DNA from: Williamsia faeni
Lineage (GTDB): Bacteria; Actinomycetota; Actinomycetes; Mycobacteriales; Mycobacteriaceae
Length of the DNA: 64,000 nt
Assembly: GCA_003202005.1 (NCBI GenBank)
Contig: QJJF01000012.1
Coordinates: 109,274-173,273 of the forward strand
Reading direction: 5' to 3'
Shown here: piece by piece, positions 17,468 to 27,520 of the stretch
Layout: each line of letters begins with the position of its first letter
How positions within the stretch are numbered: the first letter of the stretch is position 1
Made by a program: the position numbers and the translations under genes
The notes under the pieces: model-generated
What the model saw: only the letters and a program-made list of their open reading frames with translations
Databases searched by the model: none
Told to the model about the DNA's origin: nothing

Positions 17468-20195
17468 GTGTCAACCCACCCTCATCACGCCACCAGGGCA
17501 CCCGATGCTCGACGCTGCTGCCCCCGCGCCGCAATTCCACGACGAGCTGGGAGTGCACCCGAATGGGGCCGACGGGCAGCTCCCGATTCTGAGACAGAGC
17601 CGATCGCAGGGCCCAGGGCTGGGCATCCCACGTCGATTCCAGTCCGACATCGACCGGTCCACCGACGAACTCCTCGGTGGCGGTCGGGATATCAAGCAGA
17701 TCAGCGAGATTGGTGGCCAGCGCGAACTCACCGGGCATCACCGACACGGTCTGGGCCGGATCCAGGGCCGCCACCATCCACGGCGCATCCAGCACTACCG
17801 CTTCCGTGGCCACTGTGCCGGCCAACGTGCGAAATCCTTCGGGGGGTTCGAGGTCGTCGAGGTGGACCCGGCCGTCGCGCAGTGCGCGGGCCAATTCCGT
17901 ATGCGCTGACGCCGCCACCGACGGCGTGATGCTGCGGCGCGCATCTGCCAAGTGCGACAACATCATCCGCGCTTGCTCGGTATCCTCCACCTCGGTACTG
18001 CCGAGGGCGCCGGTCACGTTGTCTGCGTGCGGGTGATCCAGTGGATCGAGCAGACCCGACGCGGCGGTGTCGCTCGGGGCCCGCCAACCGCCCAGCCGCA
18101 CCCCGTCGATCACGGCGTAGTGCCGGAGCCACCAGGCCGTATAGCCGCGCCGTTCGGCGAGCAACACGGCCACGTCGGGAGATTCGGCCAGCAGGCTCAG
18201 CGCCTGCGGCCATTTGTCCGGATCGACGAGATCGAGATCGCGGACGGCGATCAAGGTCTGGGGCACGTCGACGAGCGTGTCCCACCACTGCGATTCATCG
18301 GGTAGATCATGCTCGGGACCGGTTGGATACTCTTCTCTGGTCAACGTGAAATCCCAACCGACACCGAGTGCCCGCAGGGACGCCGCCCCGTACCGCTGCA
18401 CCCATTCCGGACTGACTACACCGAACGGCGAATCATCAACCAGCACAGCAGCCAACGGACTGTCCGGCAGCAGGAGTTCGTCCGCCGGACGAAGATCGCC
18501 GCCATCGATCGTCGGCAGTGCCAGTGAGCCCAGCCAACCCGGAACCGGTGAATCCGGTGCGCCACGAAGCAGACCCAGAACGCTGCGGGCGAGTTGTTCA
18601 CTCTCCGGATCGGATTCGACCTCGGCCTGCAGCGCCGGATCGGCCAGCATCTCCCCAACCGAGATCCGCCGGGCGCCGAGACGCTCGAGAAGGTCGTGCA
18701 CCGCGTCCGGATGAACGGTCGGCAGCCACGATGGTGCCACCGGACCGGTGGCATCGTCGTCTTCACTGCCGGCATCAATTGCATCGGAGGTGTACGGCGG
18801 CAGCACCGTGCCGCGAGCTCCGGGCATCGTCCGGCCGTCGACCAGCGGCACCGGCAACGCACCCAGTTCGTCGACCTGTCCCTGAGCCAGCATCGACAAC
18901 TCGGCGTAAAGCTTTCCCCACCAACGTGGTTCACGCTCCAGGCCGGTGAGCCGGGCAGCGATCTCCGCGAGCCCGATCTCGGTGACCCCTACCGAGCGCA
19001 ACCGGCTCAGTGCCGACCGCTCGGACAGATCCGGATGCACCAGCGTGGTGATGATCTCCCCGATCAACGCCGCCAGGCCCGGGGTCAGATCGACCAGCAC
19101 CTCGGATCGCGAGGGAATCAGATCGTCCCCGTCGGCGCCGGGCAGCCATCGCCCCACACTCAGCTCCTCGATGAGAGCGGTCCGCAGACGGTCGTCGTCG
19201 TGGCCGGCCGCGAAACCCGGTGACGGGATGAGCACGAGCCGATCCGAGGGTGACAGCGCCGCCGCAAACTCCGCGTAACCGGTTGCAAGCGTGTCTATCT
19301 CGGCATCGGGATGCAGGCCACGACGATCCGCCGTCAGCCGCACATCACCGATGCAGATCGCCGGCACCGTGAGTTCGACGTCGGTCCGCGTGGGCGCCCG
19401 CAGCACCCCCGTCGCCACCGCGGTGACATGCTCGCCCCGCAGCGGGAGCAACCATCGGGCATGTTTAGCCACGTATTCGCGCCACTGTTGCGCTCCGATG
19501 GTGACGACATCACCGTCGCGGGTTCGCGTGAAGGTCGTCGAACCCACCGAAATCGTCTCGATGGCAGGCAATTCCAGCAGCAGCTCGACACTTTCGGTGC
19601 AGAACTCGGTGAGCATGGTCTCGGCATCGGCCGCACTGTCGAGCTTGAGCACCACCTCGGTGTCGAAGCCGGACGCAGGCTGCGCATCGATCAACCACGC
19701 CAGTCGGAGTGTCGGCACCGGATCGCCCGCCAGGTCCGTGCCGGCGAGTTGCGCCCGCGTGCGCTGCGCAGAGAACTCGATGGACCCGGTACGGGAACGG
19801 ATCTGGACGTGGTCGGTGAGCGCGGCCACCGCGCTGAATCCGACACCGAATCGGCCGACCAGACCTTCACCGGACTTGCTCGACGACCGCAGTGCGGTCA
19901 GTGCCTGCACCCCGGACCGGTCGAGGGGTGCACCGGTGTTCGCGACGTGAAGGGCTCCGTCATCGATCCACACCGCCACCCGGCCTGCGGCACCGGCTTC
20001 GGTAGCCGCATCCGCGGCGTTCGCGACGAGCTCGGTCAACAGCCGATCGCGATAACCGACCCCGACAAGATCGGATTCGGCGGCGGTGTCCTCGTGCAAT
20101 CGGGTGGGTGACGCCAGCCAGGACTGCAGGATCGCGTCCCGCAACCGGTCAACACCAAACGGATCCGGCGCGATCCGACCGGCGGGCGCCATCAC
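17433..20195 (-). CDS. Sacsin/Hsp90-like GHKL ATPase-domain protein
   Basis: 920 aa. The N-terminal 200 residues form a GHKL (Hsp90/sacsin) ATP-binding domain: N-box RLLTELVANAADAATEAG (Glu55, Asn59), G1 VWIDDGALHVANTGAP (Asp78-Gly), and G2 lid EGLVGRFGVGFSAVAAL (111-123). The remaining 700 residues have no recognisable catalytic motif; Hsp90 middle and C-terminal domains are not evident. Start GTG 20195 or the adjacent ATG 20192. It follows the DUF3027 gene by 6 bp and overlaps the PAP2 gene, so DUF3027-ATPase-PAP2 look like one operon. Role unknown; a chaperone-like or sensor function is only inferred. Confidence 0.75.
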   Translation of the reverse strand: MMAPAGRIAPDPFGVDRLRDAILQSWLASPTRLHEDTAAESDLVGVGYRDRLLTELVANAADAATEAGAAGRVAVWIDDGALHVANTGAPLDRSGVQALTALRSSSKSGEGLVGRFGVGFSAVAALTDHVQIRSRTGSIEFSAQRTRAQLAGTDLAGDPVPTLRLAWLIDAQPASGFDTEVVLKLDSAADAETMLTEFCTESVELLLELPAIETISVGSTTFTRTRDGDVVTIGAQQWREYVAKHARWLLPLRGEHVTAVATGVLRAPTRTDVELTVPAICIGDVRLTADRRGLHPDAEIDTLATGYAEFAAALSPSDRLVLIPSPGFAAGHDDDRLRTALIEELSVGRWLPGADGDDLIPSRSEVLVDLTPGLAALIGEIITTLVHPDLSERSALSRLRSVGVTEIGLAEIAARLTGLEREPRWWGKLYAELSMLAQGQVDELGALPVPLVDGRTMPGARGTVLPPYTSDAIDAGSEDDDATGPVAPSWLPTVHPDAVHDLLERLGARRISVGEMLADPALQAEVESDPESEQLARSVLGLLRGAPDSPVPGWLGSLALPTIDGGDLRPADELLLPDSPLAAVLVDDSPFGVVSPEWVQRYGAASLRALGVGWDFTLTREEYPTGPEHDLPDESQWWDTLVDVPQTLIAVRDLDLVDPDKWPQALSLLAESPDVAVLLAERRGYTAWWLRHYAVIDGVRLGGWRAPSDTAASGLLDPLDHPHADNVTGALGSTEVEDTEQARMMLSHLADARRSITPSVAASAHTELARALRDGRVHLDDLEPPEGFRTLAGTVATEAVVLDAPWMVAALDPAQTVSVMPGEFALATNLADLLDIPTATEEFVGGPVDVGLESTWDAQPWALRSALSQNRELPVGPIRVHSQLVVELRRGGSSVEHRVPWWRDEGGLTHVDPESGVIGG

Positions 20196-20201
20196 GCGCG
20201 C

Positions 20202-20993
20202 TCAGGAGTTCGCGTGGATTTCGACCGCGCCGTCGTCGTAGGCGTCGAATGCCGGGCTTCCGGCACCTTCGGGGGCCTTCACATCCGAATGTGCGCCGCA
20301 GCCGTACTCGGCGTGAACGACATGGCCATCAGCAGAGAACTCGTTGGCGCAGACACCAAAAGCCGCGCGCAACGAACCCACCACCGGTAGATAGAAGGCG
20401 CACGTGAGGCAATTGTGCCGAGCACTGCGGGCCATGTCGGCGGCCGGTCCGTGGTCGCCGTCGACCCACCGCTGCGCGGCGTCGAGACGGCCATCCCGGC
20501 TCAGCAAACGCTTGCGGCCCAGCCCGATCTCCTCGGCAACAGCGGCTTCTTCGTCGACCAGATCAAAATCACCGTTGTCGACGTATCCGGGCACCAGCCG
20601 CGGGTCATCGGCGGGCGCTGCCAGCAGATCGCCGGGATGGAGATCACCGGGACGGACCCGCTGATCCCACGGCACCCAGACCGGTGCCGTCAGTGCAGAC
20701 GACCCGGGCAGCAACGCCACCTCATTGATCGTGACGTCATCGCTGTCGGGGCATCCGGCCAACACCACACACCACTGCCACCCGCGATATCCGGGCACGT
20801 TGGCCGCGAAATAGTGGGTCAGCGTGTAGTCGGCCTCCGTCACCGCATCGAGGTGATCCCCGATCTCCCGATCGTCGGCGTCGATGGCATCGCGCGCCTG
20901 ATCCACGGCCGACGCCAGGAGCGACGAAACCCGCTGTTGGTCGGGCTGCGCAGCATCGGTCGCTGTTTCTGGCTTTTCAGTAACCGCGTTCAC
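20202..20993 (-). CDS. DUF3027 family protein
   Basis: 263 aa, soluble. Family features: GYRGWQWCVVLAGCPDSDDVTINEVALLPG in the middle and a C-terminal Cys-containing segment, ARHNCLTCAFYLPVVGSLRAAFGVCANEFSADG...YGCGAHSDV, with Cys residues spaced like a metal site (CxxC, C, C). Corresponds to Rv0877. The start is taken at GTG 20993, giving a length near the mycobacterial protein; an in-frame GTG at 21050 would add 19 residues of atypical sequence but leave only 22 bp to the divergent MFS gene. Function unknown. Confidence 0.75.
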   Translation of the reverse strand: MNAVTEKPETATDAAQPDQQRVSSLLASAVDQARDAIDADDREIGDHLDAVTEADYTLTHYFAANVPGYRGWQWCVVLAGCPDSDDVTINEVALLPGSSALTAPVWVPWDQRVRPGDLHPGDLLAAPADDPRLVPGYVDNGDFDLVDEEAAVAEEIGLGRKRLLSRDGRLDAAQRWVDGDHGPAADMARSARHNCLTCAFYLPVVGSLRAAFGVCANEFSADGHVVHAEYGCGAHSDVKAPEGAGSPAFDAYDDGAVEIHANS

Positions 20994-21072
20994 TCCTCTA
21001 GTGTGCCGTATCGCAACTCGCCCGGGGCCCGAGGGTTGGTCGGTGGTCACGACATAGGGAACAATCGGGGAA

Positions 21073-22980
21073 GTGAACCGAGGAAATCAACCACACGATC
21101 CTCGTGCGACCCCCTCGGACCGGGGCGGCGTTGCGCGGGGCAATGATGGTTCCCCGGGCCACGATCCCCGGCAGCAACCGCGACAGCCACCCGGTGTGCA
21201 CCCCGGATCTGCCAATTATCCGGTGGACGTTGGGCCCGGTCGCACGTCGCAGCCGACTCCCCCGCCGCGCGGACCCGGGATGCAGAAGCCACCACCCCAG
21301 AACCAGCCGCCGCGCAGCGGTCCCCCGCCCGGGGCCTACCCGCCGCCCGGTGCGCCCGGCCGGCAGGACACCCGGCCCCAGACATCGCAGAACCGGCATC
21401 TGCCGCCACTCGATGAGACCGACTACCACCGGGACGACAACGCCCGCGCCATGCCGCGCAAACTCACCGTCACACGTGTTGCCGCGCTTCGCGGGCGCGA
21501 GCTGACCGCGAAGGGTCTCGGGAAGATTCATCGGGCCGCCACCGCGGACGGCGCCGATCGATCCGGACTGACCGCGCTGACATATCCGACGGTCGCCAAC
21601 TTCGCGACCGACGCCGCGATGATGATCGCCTTGGCCAACACTCTGTTCTTCGCCGCGGCCAGTGCCGAATCCAAGGGCAAGGTCGGCCTGTACCTCGCGT
21701 TGACCATCGCCCCGTTTGCCATCATCGCGCCGCTGATCGGACCACTGCTCGACAGGTTGCAGCGCGGTCGCCGAATCGCGATGGCCGGCACGTTCATCGG
21801 ACGGACGATTCTGGCGCTGCTCGTCATCGCCAACTCCGGGTGGGATGCCTCGTCGAGCCAACTGACCTATGACCCGTGGGTGTTGTACCCCTGCGCCCTC
21901 GGAATGTTGGTGTTGTCCAAATCCTTTGGCGTTCTGAAATCCGCGGTGACCCCTCGGGTGCTGCCACCATCCATCGACCTGCCACGAGTGAATTCCCGGT
22001 TGACCACCTTCGGCCTGGTCGGCGGCACCATCGTCGGCGGTGGTGTCGCCTTCGTCTTCGAGATCCTGCTCGGCAAATATCTGCCGATGCACGTCCCGGG
22101 CGCGATGGTGTGGATGACGATCATCACCGTCGTCGGGGCGGTCCTGTGTATCCGGATCCCGTCATGGGTCGAGGTCACCGAGGGTGAGGTGCCCACGACG
22201 CTGACCTATCACGGCGAACCGGCCCGCGCCCGGACACCACCGACCGAGGACACCAAGCAGTCAACGGTCAAGGCCCTGACAGCGAGCATGCGACAACCGT
22301 TGGGCCGCAACGTCCTGGTGGGATTGTGGGGCAACGGGACCATCAGGATCCTGACCGGATTCCTGACCCTGTTCATCGCCTTCTACGCGAAATCCCAGCA
22401 AGGCGGTGGCAGCGGCTGGGAGCAGGTCGCAATGCTCGGCGCCGTCGGCGTGGCCGCCGGTGTCGGCAACTTCGCCGGCAATGCCGCCGGGACCCGACTC
22501 GAACTCAAGAACCCCCAGCGCGTCGTTGTCATCGTCACCGGCGCGTGCGCCGCATGCTCACTGTTCGCCGCGATCTTCGGAAACCTCCTCGTGGTCACGA
22601 TCACCGCACTGGTCGCCTCCGGAACCAGCGCGATCGGCAAGGTGTGTCTCGACTCGTCCATCCAGGACGATCTGCCCGACGAGTCCCGCGCGTCGGCATT
22701 CGGCCGCTCCGAAACCGTCCTGCAGATGGGCTGGGTTTTCGGCGCGGCACTCGGCGTTTTGATGCCGACCAATCTGGCCATCGGATTCGGGGTCATCACC
22801 GTCATCCTGACCCTCGGCTTCGCTCAGACGTTTGTCACCAATCGGGGATCGACCCTGGTCCCCGGATTCGGCGGCAAGCGACCTGACATGACAATGCCGA
22901 CCGGCGCAATCCACGTCGATCCCACCGTGCGGGAGTCGTGGAACAAGAACACACGGAAAAAGGGTGCACGCGGAGAATGA
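21073..22980 (+). CDS. MFS transporter with proline-rich cytoplasmic N-terminus
   Basis: 635 aa. The first ~125 residues are disordered and Pro/Gly/Gln-rich (for example GPPPGAYPPPGAPGRQDTR), followed by a linker and about twelve transmembrane helices of the major facilitator fold (YPTVANFATDAAMMIALANT; IAPLIGPLLDRLQRGRRIAM is the loop 2-3 motif). It corresponds to the Rv0876c membrane protein by position. The start GTG 21073 lies in a very short divergent gap. Its stop overlaps the DUF2771 gene (ATGA at 22977-22980). Substrate unknown; a link to envelope biogenesis is speculative. Confidence 0.8.
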   Translation: MNRGNQPHDPRATPSDRGGVARGNDGSPGHDPRQQPRQPPGVHPGSANYPVDVGPGRTSQPTPPPRGPGMQKPPPQNQPPRSGPPPGAYPPPGAPGRQDTRPQTSQNRHLPPLDETDYHRDDNARAMPRKLTVTRVAALRGRELTAKGLGKIHRAATADGADRSGLTALTYPTVANFATDAAMMIALANTLFFAAASAESKGKVGLYLALTIAPFAIIAPLIGPLLDRLQRGRRIAMAGTFIGRTILALLVIANSGWDASSSQLTYDPWVLYPCALGMLVLSKSFGVLKSAVTPRVLPPSIDLPRVNSRLTTFGLVGGTIVGGGVAFVFEILLGKYLPMHVPGAMVWMTIITVVGAVLCIRIPSWVEVTEGEVPTTLTYHGEPARARTPPTEDTKQSTVKALTASMRQPLGRNVLVGLWGNGTIRILTGFLTLFIAFYAKSQQGGGSGWEQVAMLGAVGVAAGVGNFAGNAAGTRLELKNPQRVVVIVTGACAACSLFAAIFGNLLVVTITALVASGTSAIGKVCLDSSIQDDLPDESRASAFGRSETVLQMGWVFGAALGVLMPTNLAIGFGVITVILTLGFAQTFVTNRGSTLVPGFGGKRPDMTMPTGAIHVDPTVRESWNKNTRKKGARGE

Positions 22981-23507
22981 GTTTGTCGACCGGCGAAAAG
23001 AAGTTCGCCATCATCACGGCGATCGTGGCCGTCCTCTTTGTCGCCATCGTCGGTGGCACTGTCGCGGCGTTGACCGTCGATCACGAGAGCAGCGATGTCC
23101 CGTACCTTCAGGTGGCCAGCGGCAGCGAACTCGTGCGCGTCGACCCGCTCAAGTACTGCACCATCGACCTGGCCGGCTGCGAAGGTTCGCTCGACGATCC
23201 ATCGTCACGTGTCCCGGTGGCCGTCGGGGACAGCGCCATGGTCTCCGTCTCGGAAGACCTCTCCGTCGGCCCGTGGAACCTGATTGCGATCTATCTGACC
23301 AAAAACGGTCTGGAAGGATCTGCGACGTCGTACTCCAGTGGATCCAAACGCACCATCACCTTGCCGTCGACCAAGGACCGGATACTGGCCGGGTTCGAGG
23401 TCCAGCAACCATCGCAGATCGAGGTTCAGGGTGAGGGATTCATCCAGCGGGGGTTGTGGAGCGTGGACACCCGTCCGGACGGCGTCGAGGTTCCCGCAAC
23501 CGGGTAG
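22977..23507 (+). CDS. DUF2771 family membrane-anchored protein
   Basis: 176 aa. One N-terminal transmembrane/signal-anchor helix (KFAIITAIVAVLFVAIVGGT, about residues 9-32) and an extracytoplasmic beta-rich domain containing the family block PLKYCTIDLAGCEG with two cysteines that could form a disulfide. Matches Rv0875c, an exported protein next to the MFS gene in mycobacteria. ATG 22977 overlaps the MFS stop, so translation is coupled and the two proteins may work together. Function unknown. Confidence 0.8.
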   Translation: MSLSTGEKKFAIITAIVAVLFVAIVGGTVAALTVDHESSDVPYLQVASGSELVRVDPLKYCTIDLAGCEGSLDDPSSRVPVAVGDSAMVSVSEDLSVGPWNLIAIYLTKNGLEGSATSYSSGSKRTITLPSTKDRILAGFEVQQPSQIEVQGEGFIQRGLWSVDTRPDGVEVPATG

Positions 23508-23532
23508 GTCAGACCTACCCGGCCGGGTCACC

Positions 23533-23946
23533 TCAGGATTCGAGTTCGCGGGCCACGGCCCGGACAACCTCTGAAATACGTTGTGAGGTCTTGCGATCGG
23601 GGTAGCGCCCCTTGCGCAGATCCGGCTGGACCTTGCCCTCGAGCAGGGTGATCAGATCTGCGACCATGCCGTGGAGTTCGTCGGTGGTATGCCGCCGGGG
23701 CTGCTCTTTACGGGCTTCCCTGGTGTTCTTGGCAACGCTGGGCGCCGGGTCGAGGACTTTCACCGTGAGTGCCTGTGGGCCGCGGCGACCCGCGGCCATG
23801 CCGAACTCGACCTTCTGGCCGGGCTTGAGCGCCTCGGTTCCAGCGGGGAGCGCTGACGAACGTACATAGACGTCTTCGCCATCATCTTGCGAGAGAAAGC
23901 CGAAGCCCTTCTCCGCGTCGTACCACTTCACCTTGCCGGTAGGCAC
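23533..23946 (-). CDS. cspB: Cold-shock domain protein CspB-like
   Basis: 137 aa. Residues 1-66 are a cold-shock domain ([23 protein letters not shown]1 KGFGFL and RNP2 VYVRSS), which binds single-stranded nucleic acid. Unlike 67-residue CspA proteins it carries a conserved C-terminal extension ([20 protein letters not shown], then [20 protein letters not shown]), as in mycobacterial CspB (Rv0871, about 135 aa). GTG 23946 gives the family N-terminus; an earlier GTG at 23955 is possible. Monocistronic, convergent with DUF2771. Confidence 0.9.
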   Translation of the reverse strand: MPTGKVKWYDAEKGFGFLSQDDGEDVYVRSSALPAGTEALKPGQKVEFGMAAGRRGPQALTVKVLDPAPSVAKNTREARKEQPRRHTTDELHGMVADLITLLEGKVQPDLRKGRYPDRKTSQRISEVVRAVARELES

Positions 23947-24097
23947 TGTGCTCACCCATCTGTTCGCATCGACCAAAACGAAAGCGCCCGCTGTGACAGT
24001 TCGGTCCAGCAGACGCGTTCGCCAGTCTAGCGCCTCGCCCACGGCGCTGACACCGGGGCTTTTTCACGCCGAACGGCACTGCACTACCGTTGATCAC

Positions 24098-24349
24098 ATG
24101 CGCAAAGGCGAAGGCACCCTGCTACTACGGGTCGCGGTGGGATTGTTTGCGGTCGGGCTCATCGCGCTGATCGTGTTGTTCCTCGCCGAGCCGGTCACCG
24201 GGGAAACCGCTCCCCTCTTCGTCTATCTGCTCACCATGTGTGCGCCTCTGGGATTTTTGTGCGGGCTGATTTTTGCCCTGCGATCAGGCCGCCGGGCCAA
24301 ACGGGAGGCCGATCGATCCGGCGATGACGACACCGCCCAACTAGAGTGA
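24098..24349 (+). CDS. Small two-helix membrane protein (Rv0870c-like)
   Basis: 83 aa with two transmembrane helices (LLLRVAVGLFAVGLIALIVL, about 8-30; VYLLTMCAPLGFLCGLIFAL, about 43-63) and a short charged tail RSGRRAKREADRSGDDD. By position it matches the small membrane protein Rv0870c between cspB and moaA2. Its stop overlaps the flavin reductase start (GTGA), so the two are coupled. Function unknown. Confidence 0.7.
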   Translation: MRKGEGTLLLRVAVGLFAVGLIALIVLFLAEPVTGETAPLFVYLLTMCAPLGFLCGLIFALRSGRRAKREADRSGDDDTAQLE

Positions 24350-24870
24350 CGCTCGAGATGAGTCTTCATATTGACGGAACCCTGACCCCCACCAGCGATG
24401 GTTCGGCCCTGCGGCGTGCCTACAGCTGTTTTCCCACCGGCGTGGTCGCCGTATGCCATCAGAACGGTGGCGACCCGATCGGCATCGCGGCGAGTTCATT
24501 TGCCACCGTGTCACTCGATCCGCCGCTGGTCTCGCTGTGTGTGCAGAACGAGTCGAGCACATGGCCCAAGCTGCATTCGGCGCCCGTGCTCGGAGTGTCC
24601 GTGTTCGCACACGACCAGGAACCCGAATGCAAACAGCTGGCCGGTCCGGCCGAGAGGCGATTCGACGGACTCGACCTCGAAACCACCGACGACGGTGCAC
24701 TTTTCATCGGTGGCGCGGTCGCGCAACTCGCCTGCGAGATCTACAACGAGATCCCCGCCGGCGACCACAGCCTGGTGCTCCTCAAGGTGCTGGCATTGCG
24801 CGCCGACACCGATCACGAGCCGCTGGTGTTCCACGCCAGCACCTTCCGCGCACTACAGCGCCGCCCCTGA
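24346..24870 (+). CDS. Flavin reductase family protein
   Basis: 174-aa FMN-binding split-barrel protein of the flavin reductase (HpaC/DIM6-NTAB) family: LRRAYSCFPTGVVAVCHQNG, then GIAASSFATVSLDPPLVSLC (the S/T-S-F-x-S/T-V-S-L-D-P-P-L signature) and the H-x-L segment GDHSLVLLKVLAL near the C-terminus. These enzymes reduce FMN/FAD with NAD(P)H and usually feed a two-component monooxygenase, none of which is adjacent. GTG 24346 overlaps the upstream stop; ATG 24358 is an alternative. Confidence 0.87.
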   Translation: MTLEMSLHIDGTLTPTSDGSALRRAYSCFPTGVVAVCHQNGGDPIGIAASSFATVSLDPPLVSLCVQNESSTWPKLHSAPVLGVSVFAHDQEPECKQLAGPAERRFDGLDLETTDDGALFIGGAVAQLACEIYNEIPAGDHSLVLLKVLALRADTDHEPLVFHASTFRALQRRP

Positions 24871-24945
24871 CCGTTACGCTCGGCAACCTCACCCGCGACC
24901 GACTCGGGTGACCGGCAGTGGGCAATGAAACGTAGGCTGGAGTCT

Positions 24946-26037
24946 GTGACAGCCATCGCACTCGGTATGCCGACCGGCCCCAAGGGGCGCCCGGAGACAA
25001 TGACCGATGCCGTCATGCCCACATCCGGGCCGATGATCGACACCTTCGGACGGGCGGTGCGCGATCTTCGCGTGTCGGTGACCGACCGGTGCAACCTCCG
25101 GTGCACCTACTGCATGCCCGCCGAGGGCCTCGACTGGCTCGACAAGGCCGACGTTCTCAGCGCCGGCGAGATCATCCGGCTCGTCGGGATCGCGGTCCGT
25201 GAGCTCGGTGTCCGGGCGGTGCGATTCACCGGCGGCGAACCGTTGCTGCGCAAGGACCTGACCGAGATCATCAGTGCCGTCGCAGCTTTGGATCCCCGTC
25301 CCGAGATCGCGCTGACCACCAACGGCCTCGGCCTGGCCCGCAGCGCCGAGGCTCTTGCCGAGGCCGGACTCGATCGGGTCAACATCTCCCTCGACACCGT
25401 CGACGCGGCCCGCTTCGCCGCCATCACCCGGCGTGATCGCCTGCCCGATGTGCTGGCCGGCCTGGCCGCGGCTCGCGCGGCCGGTCTGTCGCCCGTCAAG
25501 GTGAACGCCGTCCTCGATCCCGAGACCGGCCTGTCCGATGCCACCGGCCTCCTGAAGTTCTGTCTGGACGAAGGCTACGAGCTCCGGATCATCGAGCAGA
25601 TGCCGCTCGACGCCGAACATCACTGGTCGCGGACCACGATGATCACCGCCGATCAGATCCTCGAAACGCTGCGGGCCGACTTCGACCTGCGACCCGATAC
25701 CGCACCCCGAGGGGCCGCGCCTGCGCAGCGGTGGATCGTGGACGGCTACCGCACACCAGACGGCAAACCGGCCCGCGTCGGCATCATCGCCTCGGTGACG
25801 CGGCCGTTCTGCGGCGACTGCGACCGCACCCGCTTGACCGCCGACGGGCAGCTTCGCAACTGCCTGTTCGCCGCGTCAGAGACCGATATCCGAACTTTGC
25901 TACGGTCAACCGTAAATTCAGATCAGGACATCGCATTGCGGTGGCGACAGGCGACCTGGAGTAAGCTGCCCGGTCACGGGGTCAATGAACCCGGGTTCCT
26001 CCAGCCCTCGCGGCCCATGTCGGCGATCGGGGGCTGA
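24946..26037 (+). CDS. moaA: GTP 3',8-cyclase MoaA
   Basis: 363-aa radical-SAM enzyme that starts molybdenum cofactor synthesis (GTP to 3',8-cH2GTP). The N-terminal 4Fe-4S site is CNLRCTYCMP (CxxxCxxC), the second cluster is CGDCDRTRLTADGQLRNC near residues 288-305, and the protein ends in the essential Gly-Gly (PMSAIGG). GTG 24946 is chosen because a TAGGCT -10 element (24933-24938) is 7 bp before it and the reading TAIALGMPTG matches mycobacterial MoaA2; the upstream ATG 24925 would lie inside the promoter. moaD follows 2 bp later. The other moa genes are 33 kb away beyond the siderophore island. Confidence 0.93.
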   Translation: MTAIALGMPTGPKGRPETMTDAVMPTSGPMIDTFGRAVRDLRVSVTDRCNLRCTYCMPAEGLDWLDKADVLSAGEIIRLVGIAVRELGVRAVRFTGGEPLLRKDLTEIISAVAALDPRPEIALTTNGLGLARSAEALAEAGLDRVNISLDTVDAARFAAITRRDRLPDVLAGLAAARAAGLSPVKVNAVLDPETGLSDATGLLKFCLDEGYELRIIEQMPLDAEHHWSRTTMITADQILETLRADFDLRPDTAPRGAAPAQRWIVDGYRTPDGKPARVGIIASVTRPFCGDCDRTRLTADGQLRNCLFAASETDIRTLLRSTVNSDQDIALRWRQATWSKLPGHGVNEPGFLQPSRPMSAIGG

Positions 26038-26039
26038 GC

Positions 26040-26288
26040 ATGGAGATCTGCGTCCGATTTTTCGCCGCGGCGCAAGCGGCCGCCGGTGTCGAGCAGATGG
26101 TGATCCACCTCACTGACAAAGCGACGCTGGCCGATTTGGAAATTGAATTGAGTCAATCGAATCCGCGATTGGCTGAAGTGTTGCAACGATGCTCATATCT
26201 GCATGAGTCGATCGCGGTCCGCGATCGGTCACGCACACTCTCCGGCGGCGACACCGTCGATGTTCTGCCGCCGTTTGCCGGCGGTTGA
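26040..26288 (+). CDS. moaD: MoaD/ThiS family molybdopterin synthase small subunit
   Basis: 82-aa ubiquitin-fold sulfur carrier ending in the obligatory Gly-Gly (VLPPFAGG) that is thiocarboxylated and feeds sulfur to MoaE. The start EICVRFFAAAQAAAGVEQ and SGGDTVDVLPPF are typical. It is translationally coupled to moaA (2-bp gap). A small GC hairpin, CCGGCGG (26278-26284) / CCGCCGG (26290-26296), overlaps the stop and may terminate weakly. Confidence 0.92.
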   Translation: MEICVRFFAAAQAAAGVEQMVIHLTDKATLADLEIELSQSNPRLAEVLQRCSYLHESIAVRDRSRTLSGGDTVDVLPPFAGG

Positions 26289-26599
26289 TCCGCCGGTCAC
26301 CCGACCGCAATGCTGGACATCTGACCCACTGGCACCTGTCATCCCACCGAACGATGCTGTGATGTTACTCACATAACGGTTCGATCACGGAACGGACACA
26401 GGTCGACACTCATAGCGATGAGCAGCAGAAACGCCAAATCGGGGCCAAAAGTCACTCCGGACACCCAATCGGGGGCCTCGCGGAAGTGTGTGCGCAACGC
26501 GAATTAACACGTAGCGTCTCACTCGGTCGAACTGATTCGGCCAGATTGCAACTGAATATTCTCGGATCGCCGCGCCCAACCTCGTCCCGCGTTCCGAGA
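26289..26599. promoter_or_regulatory. rpfA promoter region upstream of the riboswitch (no gene)
   Basis: This ~310-bp non-coding stretch lies between moaD and the rpfA riboswitch. I see no convincing open reading frame on either strand. It has AT-rich patches (for example GTTACTCACATAACGG at 26363-26378) consistent with a regulated rpf promoter. A CCTCGTCCC (26580-26588) segment at its end can pair with GGGACGAGG (26618-26626) at the 5' side of the aptamer. Confidence 0.5.
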
Positions 26600-26604
26600 A
26601 ACTC

Positions 26605-27400
<796 letters not shown>

Positions 27401-27424
27401 TCCTCGATCGGGAGCCAGCAGACG

Positions 27425-27466
27425 AAGGACCCCACACGCGACGCAACGTCCGTGTGGGGTCCTTTT
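27425..27466. terminator. Intrinsic terminator between rpfA and the siderophore island
   Basis: AAGGACCCCACACG (27425-27438) and CGTGTGGGGTCCTT (27451-27464) form a perfect 14-bp stem with a 12-nt loop and a T-run (27463-27466) on the plus strand; the minus strand also ends in TTCG-type sequence, so it may stop both rpfA and the leftward siderophore operon whose last gene ends at 27521. Confidence 0.85.
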
Positions 27467-27520
27467 CCAATTCCTGGGCTCCCCCGCCGACCGGTTTAGT
27501 CAGCGTGGGCGCACAGCGTC

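Noticed and set aside
26363..26378. GTTACTCACATAACGG as an MtrA or other response-regulator site for rpfA
   Set aside because: It contains GTTA/TAAC as a short inverted repeat, but I could not match it confidently to a known binding consensus, so it is mentioned only in the promoter entry.
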